NCBI GenBank assembly: GCA_001689495.1 | Contig: LUJS01000020.1 | Coordinates: 1-24,975, forward strand | Length of the DNA stretch: 24,975 bases | Source: Bacteroidales bacterium M8 | GTDB taxonomy: Bacteria > Bacteroidota > Bacteroidia > Bacteroidales > Muribaculaceae | Direction: 5' to 3' | Shown: positions 1-6,469 of the stretch, in pieces | Numbering within the stretch: position 1 is the stretch's first letter | Layout of the letters: the number at the start of each line of letters is the position of its first letter | Notes under the pieces: model-generated | Databases searched by the model: none | What the model saw: the letters and a program-made list of their open reading frames with translations, nothing else | What the model was told of the DNA's origin: nothing | Program-made: the position numbers and the translations under genes

Positions 1-693
1 CACAATAAAAATATTTTCGAATGAAATTTCAGAAGAGTCTGCATAGACGATTCTTGAAAAGTCGTCAGGCATGACAAAATCCATATTATCAATACCTTTG
101 GGATAGAATTCATGATAAAGACTGTCAATGCGATGGTTGATTGTGGCTCTATTCGCGTGATACAAGCTACTGTCTGTTGGACAGATATAAATTTTGTCTG
201 AATTGTTGTATCTTGCAAACAGCTCAAAACTACCTGTTCTGCTGTCTATCTCCCAATCATAATCGGAAATACCCACATACCCGACAGGAAAATAATTCAA
301 GTCAGTTATAAACAATCCCGACTTGACTCCTAAGTTTATGTGCGGGGCAGACAAGAAACCGCCTCGACTAAAAAGGATATAATCTCCTTTATAAGAACTA
401 TATTTCACGTCACAGCCTGCCAACGTGAAGTACGCCGGGATAAACATCAGAATTGTAATCACAAGGTCAATCCTAAGCCACCATTTCAATATACTCGGTT
501 TTTCGAGTCCGCGACTTAACGGCAGCAGCAAAAAACCAAGGAGATAGCCGACTAAAAGAGTCCAGAACGGCACATTCCACCGCCACACACGGCCGGGGCC
601 GGTGAACTCTATCATACAAATCGCTATGGCAATAAGTGCGGGTTGCAGCCATAGCAACCACAGCAATACTCTATGTCTGGTGGATTTTGTCAT
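1..693 (-). CDS. Membrane protein with three N-terminal helices, 3' end outside window
   Basis: This reading frame is open from an ATG at 693 to the window edge, giving 231 residues without a stop. Three hydrophobic segments are visible at about residues 9-28, 42-59 and 73-93. They are followed by a hydrophilic, probably extracytoplasmic, domain rich in Tyr, Asp and Ser from about residue 95 onward. No catalytic motif or known family is recognised. The ATG lies 3 bases after the stop of the CarboxypepD_reg-like gene, so it is the last visible gene of the leftward operon that begins near 4770. An LAGC string ends the third helix (Cys 94), but it is internal and I do not treat it as a lipobox. 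Function unknown. The gene itself is well supported by operon spacing and the long open frame. Confidence 0.8.
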   Translation of the reverse strand, partial: MTKSTRHRVLLWLLWLQPALIAIAICMIEFTGPGRVWRWNVPFWTLLVGYLLGFLLLPLSRGLEKPSILKWWLRIDLVITILMFIPAYFTLAGCDVKYSSYKGDYILFSRGGFLSAPHINLGVKSGLFITDLNYFPVGYVGISDYDWEIDSRTGSFELFARYNNSDKIYICPTDSSLYHANRATINHRIDSLYHEFYPKGIDNMDFVMPDDFSRIVYADSSEISFENIFIV

Positions 694-696
694 CGG

Positions 697-1620
697 CTAC
701 TTCTTTTTGTGTTTGAATTTGATGGTTTTCTTGGCGTTGCGTTTGGGATATTTGACCTTGATTGTGACCGGGTCGTCATAGCCCTCGGCCTCTATGCGGA
801 GTGTCGCTTCTTTAAGGGGATTGCCGTCCTCGTCTTGCAGAGCATAGTCATAATCCCAGAAAATCCGACAAGAGTGTTTATCATCAAGGTATTCAGGAGA
901 TAGGTGTTTGGAATCTTCCTCTCCGTCCTCATCAATCCAAACTCGCTCAATATAAAGTTTGTCACGATCAATCACGTTTCCTTTTTCGTCCGTCACTTTG
1001 AGGTCGAGGTAATGATTTATCTCTTGCTTTATAACCGCAACTTCTCCCAATAATACGCTCCTCATATCCAACGTCACGGTGATTGGTTGTGAAATATCTG
1101 TGACTGTTACGGTTTTGGACTTGAAGCCAACATAAGACACCTTTATTGTGTCGCCTACCTGCGCATCGACTTCAAACTTTCCGTCAATGTCTGTTGCCGT
1201 ACCTTTGCCGTTTGTAAGGTTCAATACTGTCGCACCAATTAGTTCTTCTGTAACTATTGAGTCGACATCGGTCGTGGATTTAACCGTTCCTTTGACTTTT
1301 ACGGAATCGACACGAGTTATGACAATGCTGTCATTGGGCAAAATCTTAATATCTGTTGGTGTCTGAGCTTCGGAAGTCATCGGCATGAGCATGGCGAGGG
1401 ATGCCGCCGAGATTCCGGCGAGGGCGATGGCTTTACCTGCGAGGGAGCGGGCGTGGAGCTGCTGTTCAAGGTAGCGCACCTCGGCCTCGCATTTGGGGCA
1501 CGTGCCGAGGCAGTCGCCCTTATAGCGACATTCCGACGTGGCGAACTCAATGCCGTTGGCCTCGGCAATCTGCCGACGTATCTCTTTCAGTATCTTGCAG
1601 GTCTGCTTTCCTCGTGCCAT
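697..1620 (-). CDS. Cys-module anchored protein with CarboxypepD_reg-like domain
   Basis: The protein has 307 residues. Residues 1-60 form the cysteine module shared with the next two upstream genes: Cys 8, 31, 37, 41 and 44, the last three in the order C-x3-C-x2-C. A hydrophobic segment follows (about 61-80) ending in SEAQ, which resembles a signal peptidase I site rather than the lipobox of its sisters. Residues about 108-186 match the CarboxypepD_reg-like beta-sandwich found at the N-terminus of SusC-type TonB receptors, with the typical 'IDGKF' and 'VSYVGF' strings. The LGEVAVI string just after recalls the TonB-receptor consensus. The remaining 120 residues are acidic then Lys-rich and unassigned. 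I chose the ATG at 1620 because both paralogues start MARGK. A TTG at 1626 is in frame but overlaps the previous stop. Role inferred: envelope protein, partner unknown. Confidence 0.82.
   Translation of the reverse strand: MARGKQTCKILKEIRRQIAEANGIEFATSECRYKGDCLGTCPKCEAEVRYLEQQLHARSLAGKAIALAGISAASLAMLMPMTSEAQTPTDIKILPNDSIVITRVDSVKVKGTVKSTTDVDSIVTEELIGATVLNLTNGKGTATDIDGKFEVDAQVGDTIKVSYVGFKSKTVTVTDISQPITVTLDMRSVLLGEVAVIKQEINHYLDLKVTDEKGNVIDRDKLYIERVWIDEDGEEDSKHLSPEYLDDKHSCRIFWDYDYALQDEDGNPLKEATLRIEAEGYDDPVTIKVKYPKRNAKKTIKFKHKKK
1401..1620 (-). repeat. Paralogous N-terminal repeat, copy 3 (shorter)
   Basis: This is the third copy of the N-terminal module. It matches the other two up to the middle of the hydrophobic segment, after which the sequence diverges and the lipobox is absent. 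Confidence 0.8.
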
Positions 1621-1622
1621 AG

Positions 1623-2744
1623 TCAATAGCGGTTAGGGTCAAAACTTATTGGCAAATTCATATATACGTTAACTTTCTTGCCCTCATGTTGTCCCGGAAT
1701 AAACTCAGGAAATAGTCTGACAACTCTCAATACCTCCCTGTCGAGAGCAGAATCCAATCCTTTGACTATCTGTGGGTCGCAAACATGACCCAATGTGTCA
1801 ACATAAAACTTTACTCTTACACTACCTTGAAAATCATCAGTCATTCCTGTCGGATATATGAGGTTGTCAGCTATGAATTTCAGCATCGCCGCCTGTCCTC
1901 CGGGGAACTCCGGCATTTGCTCAACGAATTGATATATTATCTTATTCTCGTCAGAGTTGGTTGAAGGAGCCTCATGACTTTTCAAATCATCCTCTAATCT
2001 AAAGACTACAGGTATTGTAAACCAGTATTCAACCGCTTTCCCATCAAGTATGGCAGGGTGGAATCTGGGCAATGTTCTTACTACACGTAGTGCTTCTTCA
2101 TTCAATGAAGGATAGACTGACCTTATAATTTTGGCATCTCCGACTGAGCCATCTTCTTTAACCAAAAACTGGACTATGACACGTCCTTGAATGTGGGAGC
2201 CATAAGCATCTTGAGGATACTGAAGATGTTGAGAAATCCATTCCATCATTTTTTTATCACCGCCGAGAAATGTCGGTCGGACATCTACAATAGCCTCAGA
2301 TACCTTATCTCCTTGTACCGGGTCGATAATTTCTCCCACAACAGTTTTTTCAGTATCGTCAATTTCTCCTTTTTTGATTACAACCGTATCTTCTATTGCA
2401 GGCAATTCACCTTCCTCAATGGTGTCAGTAATCTCAATCTGCTCTACAGATGTTTCAGCCTCGGCCTGCAAGGTTTCGCTTGATTGATTTGATGATGTGC
2501 CACTGCAGCCCGACATGAGAATCATGCCCGCCGAGATTCCGGCGAGAGCGATGGCTTTCCCGGCGAAGGAGCGGGCGCGGAGCTGCTGCTCAAGGTAGCG
2601 CACCTCGGCCTCGCATTTGGGGCACGTGCCGAGACAGTCGCCTTTGTAGCGACATTCCGACGTGGCAAACTCTATGCCGTTAGCCTCGGCAATCTGCCGA
2701 CGTATCTCTTTAAGTATCTTGCAGGTCTGCTTTCCTCGTGCCAT
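1623..2744 (-). CDS. Cys-module anchored protein with two TonB C-terminal domains
   Basis: The protein has 373 residues. The N-terminal Cys module (Cys 8, 31, 37, 41, 44) is followed by a hydrophobic stretch (about 61-79) and an MSGC string (Cys 80) that looks like a lipobox. An acidic linker (about 90-150) leads to two tandem TonB_C domains at about 155-255 and 275-370. Each shows the family pattern: a (F)LGG or FPGG start, a YP turn, a GRV/GSV beta strand, and a late P-x-F-x-P/PG-x3-GK stretch before the final strand. TonB C-terminal domains normally contact TonB-dependent receptors or peptidoglycan. The lack of a Pro-rich periplasmic spacer argues against a classical energy transducer. The start is 2 bases from the upstream stop and the stop overlaps the next gene's alternative TTG, so translation is probably coupled. 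Confidence 0.88.
   Translation of the reverse strand: MARGKQTCKILKEIRRQIAEANGIEFATSECRYKGDCLGTCPKCEAEVRYLEQQLRARSFAGKAIALAGISAGMILMSGCSGTSSNQSSETLQAEAETSVEQIEITDTIEEGELPAIEDTVVIKKGEIDDTEKTVVGEIIDPVQGDKVSEAIVDVRPTFLGGDKKMMEWISQHLQYPQDAYGSHIQGRVIVQFLVKEDGSVGDAKIIRSVYPSLNEEALRVVRTLPRFHPAILDGKAVEYWFTIPVVFRLEDDLKSHEAPSTNSDENKIIYQFVEQMPEFPGGQAAMLKFIADNLIYPTGMTDDFQGSVRVKFYVDTLGHVCDPQIVKGLDSALDREVLRVVRLFPEFIPGQHEGKKVNVYMNLPISFDPNRY
2466..2744 (-). repeat. Paralogous N-terminal repeat, copy 2
   Basis: This is the direct-repeat partner of 3128-3406, of equal length. Similarity fades abruptly where the proteins switch to their own linkers, which marks the module boundary. Confidence 0.85.
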
Positions 2745-2746
2745 AG

Positions 2747-3406
2747 CTATCTAATTGTATCTACTCCGATTTTAATTGACATTGAAAACGGAAATGTCAT
2801 ATACACATCAACGGATTTGCCGTTCTTCTTCCCGGGAACAAAATCAGGAAACTGTTTTATGATTCTAATAATCTGCTCTCCAAGCAGAGAATCGCCTTCG
2901 ATTATTTCTGTGTATCTAATTTTCCCACTTGCACCAACTACGTATCCCACAGTAACACTACCGATTATAGCATCTTTTTCTTTACGATAACATTCGTCAA
3001 AGAATTGACGCATTGCCTCGTCGCCACCGGGAAATTGAGGTTTTTCATCAACTTCTGATTCGTCCCAATCAGCTATTACCTCTCCTTCAGCCCAATCCAT
3101 GGGATCGGTTAGTTCCACAGGCTCGCCCTGTAAGGTTTCACTTGACTGATTGGACGATATGTCGCTGCACCCTGACATAAGAATCATCCCCGCCGAGATA
3201 CCGGCGAGGGCGATGGCTTTTCCGGCGATGGAGCGGGCGCGGAGCTGCTGCTCAAGGTAGCGCACCTCGGCCTCGCATTTGGGGCACGTGCCAAGACAGT
3301 CGCCCTTGTAGCGACATTCCGACGTGGCGAACTCAATGCCGTTAGCCTCGGCAATCTGCCGACGGATTTCTTTCAATATCTTGCAGGTCTGTTTTCCTCG
3401 TGCCAT
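2747..3406 (-). CDS. Cys-module anchored protein with one TonB C-terminal domain
   Basis: The protein has 219 residues and is the shortest of the three tandem paralogues. Residues 1-60 are nearly identical to those of its neighbours, including Cys 8, 31, 37, 41 and 44. A hydrophobic segment then ends in MSGC (Cys 80), again lipobox-like but preceded by an unusually long hydrophilic stretch. A short acidic linker leads to a single TonB_C-like domain (about 122-210) that begins with PQFPGG and ends with the PDFVPG-x3-GK pattern. The ATG is 2 bases after the radical SAM stop, which indicates one transcript. The nucleotide match to the 1623-2744 gene runs without gaps for about 279 bases, so the pair arose by recent duplication or gene conversion. 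Function inferred only: envelope protein that may bind a TonB receptor or cell wall. Confidence 0.87.
   Translation of the reverse strand: MARGKQTCKILKEIRRQIAEANGIEFATSECRYKGDCLGTCPKCEAEVRYLEQQLRARSIAGKAIALAGISAGMILMSGCSDISSNQSSETLQGEPVELTDPMDWAEGEVIADWDESEVDEKPQFPGGDEAMRQFFDECYRKEKDAIIGSVTVGYVVGASGKIRYTEIIEGDSLLGEQIIRIIKQFPDFVPGKKNGKSVDVYMTFPFSMSIKIGVDTIR
3128..3406 (-). repeat. Paralogous N-terminal repeat, copy 1
   Basis: The coding repeat for the Cys module, hydrophobic segment and lipobox region matches 2466-2744 over its full 279 bases without visible gaps and with few mismatches. It also matches 1401-1620 over the first 220 bases. Confidence 0.85.
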
Positions 3407-3408
3407 GG

Positions 3409-4032
3409 TCAGCGTGTGCGTATTTGGTAGGTGAATAAATCGAATCGGGTGAAGCCGAGGGCTTCGAGTGCCTTGCGGCTTTTATCGCGGTCGGCGTCGG
3501 TATTATAATCGGGAATCAACGGTATGCGGATTATGCAATCTTGTTGTCGCCCTGCATCGGCTATCAGCCGGAGATTGTCGAGGACAAGGTCGTTTGACTG
3601 CCCCGTGTAGTTTCGGTAAATGTCGGGGTCCGTATCTTTGATGTCGATGATCAGGGTATTTACCACCGGGAGCAATGCCTTGACATTGGCCGACGGCACG
3701 CAGAGCGATGTTTCCAGATTGAGTTGCCATGCTGGGCCACACAGTTCGCGGAACTCACGGATAAACTGTGGGCGCAGGCACGGCTCTCCACCCCCGAAAG
3801 TCACGCCGCCGTTTGTGGCGATGAAATAAAGCTCGTCGATGCGCGTATCGGCATACAGCTCCTCTGGCGAATACTCGCGGAAACGTCCGCTGTCGCCCAA
3901 CGATTGCGGATTCAGGCAATATCGGCAACGGAGCGGACAGCCGTGAAAGGCGACAAGCGTAGTGACGCCATCGCCGTCGGTAGAAAGGCGATGCCGCGCT
4001 ATGCCGATTATCTTGGCCCGCTGCGTTTCCAT
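3409..4032 (-). CDS. Radical SAM protein, glycyl-radical-activase-like
   Basis: The protein has 207 residues. The radical SAM cluster motif CPLRCRYC (Cys 32, 36, 39) has the C-x3-C-x2-C spacing that binds a [4Fe-4S] cluster and S-adenosylmethionine. The GGE-type motif (TFGGGEP, about residues 78-84) is the usual second signature. Strand VNTLIIDIKDTD and the later IRIPLIPDYN string are typical of the PflA/NrdG activase branch. The protein lacks the ferredoxin insert of some activases and is shorter than PflA (about 245 aa), so it resembles the compact activating enzymes. No glycyl radical enzyme is encoded nearby. The next three genes each encode a C-x3-C-x2-C module, which makes them possible partners or substrates, but that link is inference. 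It lies 21 bases downstream of the secreted-protein gene. Confidence 0.88.
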   Translation of the reverse strand: METQRAKIIGIARHRLSTDGDGVTTLVAFHGCPLRCRYCLNPQSLGDSGRFREYSPEELYADTRIDELYFIATNGGVTFGGGEPCLRPQFIREFRELCGPAWQLNLETSLCVPSANVKALLPVVNTLIIDIKDTDPDIYRNYTGQSNDLVLDNLRLIADAGRQQDCIIRIPLIPDYNTDADRDKSRKALEALGFTRFDLFTYQIRTR

Positions 4033-4053
4033 CTTGATGAGTAAAGACGTGGG

Positions 4054-4770
4054 TTATCTTGAATTATTCCGGTTCTTGACTTCGCACAGTTTGTCCATTA
4101 TCGGCAGCACTATGGTCGGATTTTCGCGAAACTCGCTCGGGGTTAGCTGCTTGTCGTCCACCATCTGCTGCAGTTCGGGAAACTCGCGAAAATAGAATTT
4201 CATCACCTTCTTCATGCCGGGGATAATGTCGTCCACGTCATCCCAATACGCCTTGGCCATGTCGCCGTCCGAGGTCTTGTAGAAATATCGCCATGTATAG
4301 TTCAGTATGGTCATTGTCTGGCCGAATGTCCTGTCCAGCAATGGCATGGCATACCCCTTGACGTTGTCGCCGTCATAGACCAGACGCAGGAATATCGGCT
4401 TTTTATACGCCTTGGGGTTCTTGCTCAGATAGTTGGGCATCTTGCTTTGGGCCACGACCGAGTGGAAGACCACCGTCGTGGTGTCCTTTTCGCTTGGCGG
4501 ATATACAATCGACACGACTTCGTCAGACGTGTATTTCACGGCCTTGCCGCCATATTCGCTGCTTATTCCCACCTCCGATACGCGCGGACGCAGATAATTT
4601 TTCAGGGCGGTGGTGATATAGCCGTCAATCACCGATCCGTCCTTCAGGGTCACTATCACGTGATAGTCTGTCGGGTCGCCTTTGGCATGGGCGCTCATGG
4701 CGCACAATGCCGTCAGGACAAGGACAATAAGGATTTTCTTCACGGTCTCGGCAATAGTTTTCATGGGCAT
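4054..4770 (-). CDS. Secreted protein of unknown function
   Basis: The protein has 238 residues. The N-terminus is a clear signal peptide: Lys residues, a hydrophobic core (ILIVLVLTALCAM) and a probable cleavage after the SAHA string near residue 29. The mature part starts with a small beta-rich region (VIVTLKDGSVIDGYI), then an alpha-helical C-terminal half that is rich in Lys, Asp and aromatic residues. I recognise no family. It is the promoter-proximal gene of the leftward operon. The start could be 4770 or the second ATG at 4764, which gives the more usual MKTI beginning. Neither has a clear Shine-Dalgarno site. A promoter element and a Crp/Fnr-like palindrome lie just upstream. Confidence 0.85.
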   Translation of the reverse strand: MPMKTIAETVKKILIVLVLTALCAMSAHAKGDPTDYHVIVTLKDGSVIDGYITTALKNYLRPRVSEVGISSEYGGKAVKYTSDEVVSIVYPPSEKDTTTVVFHSVVAQSKMPNYLSKNPKAYKKPIFLRLVYDGDNVKGYAMPLLDRTFGQTMTILNYTWRYFYKTSDGDMAKAYWDDVDDIIPGMKKVMKFYFREFPELQQMVDDKQLTPSEFRENPTIVLPIMDKLCEVKNRNNSR

Positions 4771-4796
4771 TGGGGAAGTTGAGGATTAATCATTCG

Positions 4797-4804
4797 CAAA
4801 CTTA
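4797..4804 (-). promoter_or_regulatory. Bacteroidales -7 element (TAAGTTTG) of leftward operon
   Basis: On the minus strand the bases read TAAGTTTG, a full match to the TAnnTTTG element of Bacteroidetes sigma-ABfr promoters. It lies 26 bases upstream of the first start codon, so the leader would be short. No good -33 TTTG stands at the usual distance, which fits a promoter that needs an activator. Confidence 0.55.
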
Positions 4805-4826
4805 ATAATAATATTTGACATTCAGC

Positions 4827-4840
4827 GTGACAAATGTCAC
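4827..4840. promoter_or_regulatory. Crp/Fnr-like operator palindrome (GTGA-N6-TCAC)
   Basis: The bases form GTGACAAATGTCAC, with the half-sites GTGA and TCAC separated by six bases as in Crp/Fnr family operators. Its centre is about 40 bases upstream of the start site predicted from the TAAGTTTG element, the position used by class II activators. The regulator is not in the window. Confidence 0.45.
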
Positions 4841-4899
4841 ATTTTGCATTGAAAATCAGCTCCGAATCACATTTTTTCAAAATTTCCGCATAAAGCAAT

Positions 4900-4936
4900 C
4901 CCGGGCATCCGCCATCATGTGACGCGGATGCCCGGG
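4900..4936 (-). terminator. Intrinsic terminator after the DUF4861-like gene
   Basis: This is a perfect 13-bp GC-rich stem (4900-4912 pairs with 4924-4936) with an 11-base loop, 23 bases past the stop of the leftward gene. On the minus strand it is followed by a modest T-rich stretch, so it probably ends that transcript before the next operon. Confidence 0.75.
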
Positions 4937-4959
4937 AAATTATCTTTTTGTCAGCCCTG

Positions 4960-6147
4960 TCAGCGCACCTCTATTCTCAGTGGAGCGCTCTTGGCTGCGG
5001 CATGTCTCGTCAGATACGCTTTCCAATCCTCCATCGAGGTGATGTCGGCCCTGTCCCACGCAAATCCCCAGTCATACGCAAGGGTGTCGGTCGGGGCAAT
5101 CTTGGTGCGGGCCAGAATGTGGCCGTGTGCCTCGGCGGTCTCCCGGGGCTCCCTGTCGAGGACAATACCCAGCATGGCCTTGCCATTGTCGGGCCCTTGC
5201 GTAGGGTCGGCATAGGCGACTATTCCCCGCTCTGCATCGGTCACAGCCTCGCTGTCGTCGCGTCGCGGAAAACCCGCCACAGTGGTCACGCTGTCAGTCA
5301 GCCCGTCATACCACACCAGACACTCGTTCAGGTGCGACCCCGCGTCGAGCGTGATGATTCTGTGTTCGGTCACCGTCGTGTCACGCCCAATGGCCACGGG
5401 GGCGAAGTCGAGCCTGACCCTGAATCGCAGCGGCCCGTTGTCCGTCACCTCGGCCCGCTCGTAACACCACGGGAAACATATCGAGTCGCCCTTCTCGATT
5501 GCGGCGACACCCGCACCGAGAGTCGGTCCCACGGCATAGCAGTCCATGCCCGCGCCGTGGTCAATGTGATATGTGAACGAGTTGACAAACTCCTCGGCCA
5601 GAGTCTTGTCGATGACCCGCAGCGAATCGGCCTTGTGCCAGTTGGCCTGTGAGGTCTGTGCCGCATAGAGCTCCTCGAGCACCTGACGCTCGGTCGGATG
5701 CTTGAAGAAGATGTCATAGCCGAAAGCCTTCTCGCCCCTCCGTTGGGTAGCGGGACCATAGATGCGAAAACCGACCGACTCGTTCTCCCAAGCGATGTCG
5801 TCGGCCCGTTCGGGATAGACCCTGCCCGACACGAGCCTATCGAAAACCGGCAGGGTGTCGGAGGCAATCACCCTGTACTCCGTCTCGGATCCGCCGTCGG
5901 CCGACGCGCGAAACAACAGATAGCCGTCAGCAGTGACCTGAGACACAACCACATTACCCTCTGTATCGAGCACATTGCAATACTCCGATCCGAGCCTCGA
6001 CAAGATCGGCCCTGCCTCCAGCTCTACAACCTCGTCGAGCCGGGGCAAATCCGAATCATTGGCCACGACCACCGTGACCTCCTCCCTGCCGCAGGCCGCC
6101 ACCAGCATCCCCGCAGCAATAACAGTGACAAAAACTCTCATACCCAT
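4960..6147 (-). CDS. DUF4861-like lipoprotein
   Basis: The protein has 395 residues from the ATG at 6147. It starts with a lipoprotein signal: MGMRV, a short hydrophobic run and VAAC as lipobox (Cys 19). The body matches what I know of the DUF4861 family of Bacteroidales: an N-terminal beta domain with 'LPRLDEVVEL', then 'DDIAWEN' followed by 'FRIYGPA', then 'YHIDHGAGMD' and 'VGPTLGAG'. The length agrees with that family (about 380-420). DUF4861 proteins often sit near polysaccharide-use genes, but no such genes appear here. The frame stays open upstream to 6255. That extension is AT-rich, lacks signal-peptide character and would bury the lipobox, so the 6147 (or 6141) ATG is preferred. Function unknown; exported, probably lipid-anchored. 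Confidence 0.82.
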   Translation of the reverse strand: MGMRVFVTVIAAGMLVAACGREEVTVVVANDSDLPRLDEVVELEAGPILSRLGSEYCNVLDTEGNVVVSQVTADGYLLFRASADGGSETEYRVIASDTLPVFDRLVSGRVYPERADDIAWENESVGFRIYGPATQRRGEKAFGYDIFFKHPTERQVLEELYAAQTSQANWHKADSLRVIDKTLAEEFVNSFTYHIDHGAGMDCYAVGPTLGAGVAAIEKGDSICFPWCYERAEVTDNGPLRFRVRLDFAPVAIGRDTTVTEHRIITLDAGSHLNECLVWYDGLTDSVTTVAGFPRRDDSEAVTDAERGIVAYADPTQGPDNGKAMLGIVLDREPRETAEAHGHILARTKIAPTDTLAYDWGFAWDRADITSMEDWKAYLTRHAAAKSAPLRIEVR

Positions 6148-6281
6148 AAAACCCCCATCCCCACGCTTTATTGCATCTCCCCGCCGATTGTATATTGATA
6201 TTTTTCTGAACTCCATCCATTCACTTTTTATCCTAAATACAATATAAAAATACACATAGACCTGAAAAAATTGGCCATAAG

Positions 6282-6312
6282 TTTCACTATTATAAATTTA
6301 TTCGTATCTTTG
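6282..6312 (+). promoter_or_regulatory. Candidate promoter P1 of the cytoskeletal cluster
   Basis: TATCTTTG at 6305-6312 is a full match to the TAnnTTTG element. A TTTC at 6282-6285 stands 19 bases before it as a near match to the -33 TTTG. Transcription would start near 6318 and leave a leader of about 150 bases before the first gene. Confidence 0.6.
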
Positions 6313-6327
6313 CGCATCGGTTGAGTA

Positions 6328-6335
6328 TACCTTTG
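6328..6335 (+). promoter_or_regulatory. Second candidate -7 element (TACCTTTG), P2
   Basis: TACCTTTG is another full TAnnTTTG match, 23 bases downstream of the first. It has no -33 partner at the normal distance, so it is the weaker candidate. It could give a tandem start near 6341. Confidence 0.35.
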
Positions 6336-6371
6336 CCTGATGAAAACCATTGAAATTTTTTAGAGATCGCT

Positions 6372-6407
6372 ATGGATACACATTTAGCCGCACTCTACTT
6401 GACCTGA
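6372..6407 (+). other. Possible 11-codon leader ORF in the 5' untranslated region
   Basis: An ATG opens a short frame encoding MDTHLAALYLT before a TGA, inside the leader of the long rightward cluster. A small hairpin (GCAAG at 6422 pairs with CTTGC ending 6440) follows. No run of one amino acid suggests classical attenuation, so the frame may be chance. The rest of the 6148-6469 gap is AT-rich and holds nothing else I can name. Confidence 0.2.
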
Positions 6408-6469
6408 TACCTTAAACAAACGCAAGTCCTCCGGCTTGCCTAATTTCTAACACCAGAGTTAATAACATA

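Noticed and set aside
91..94. Internal LAGC string in the partial membrane protein (residues 91-94) as a lipobox
   Set aside because: It follows a third membrane helix, not an N-terminal signal, so lipid attachment is unlikely. The positions given are residues, not bases.
697..3406. SusC/SusD-type polysaccharide utilisation locus
   Set aside because: Only small TonB_C and CarboxypepD_reg-like domains are present. There is no beta-barrel receptor, SusD-like lipoprotein or glycoside hydrolase.
6148..6255. Upstream extension of the DUF4861-like gene
   Set aside because: The added 36 residues precede a complete lipoprotein signal and come from AT-rich intergenic DNA.
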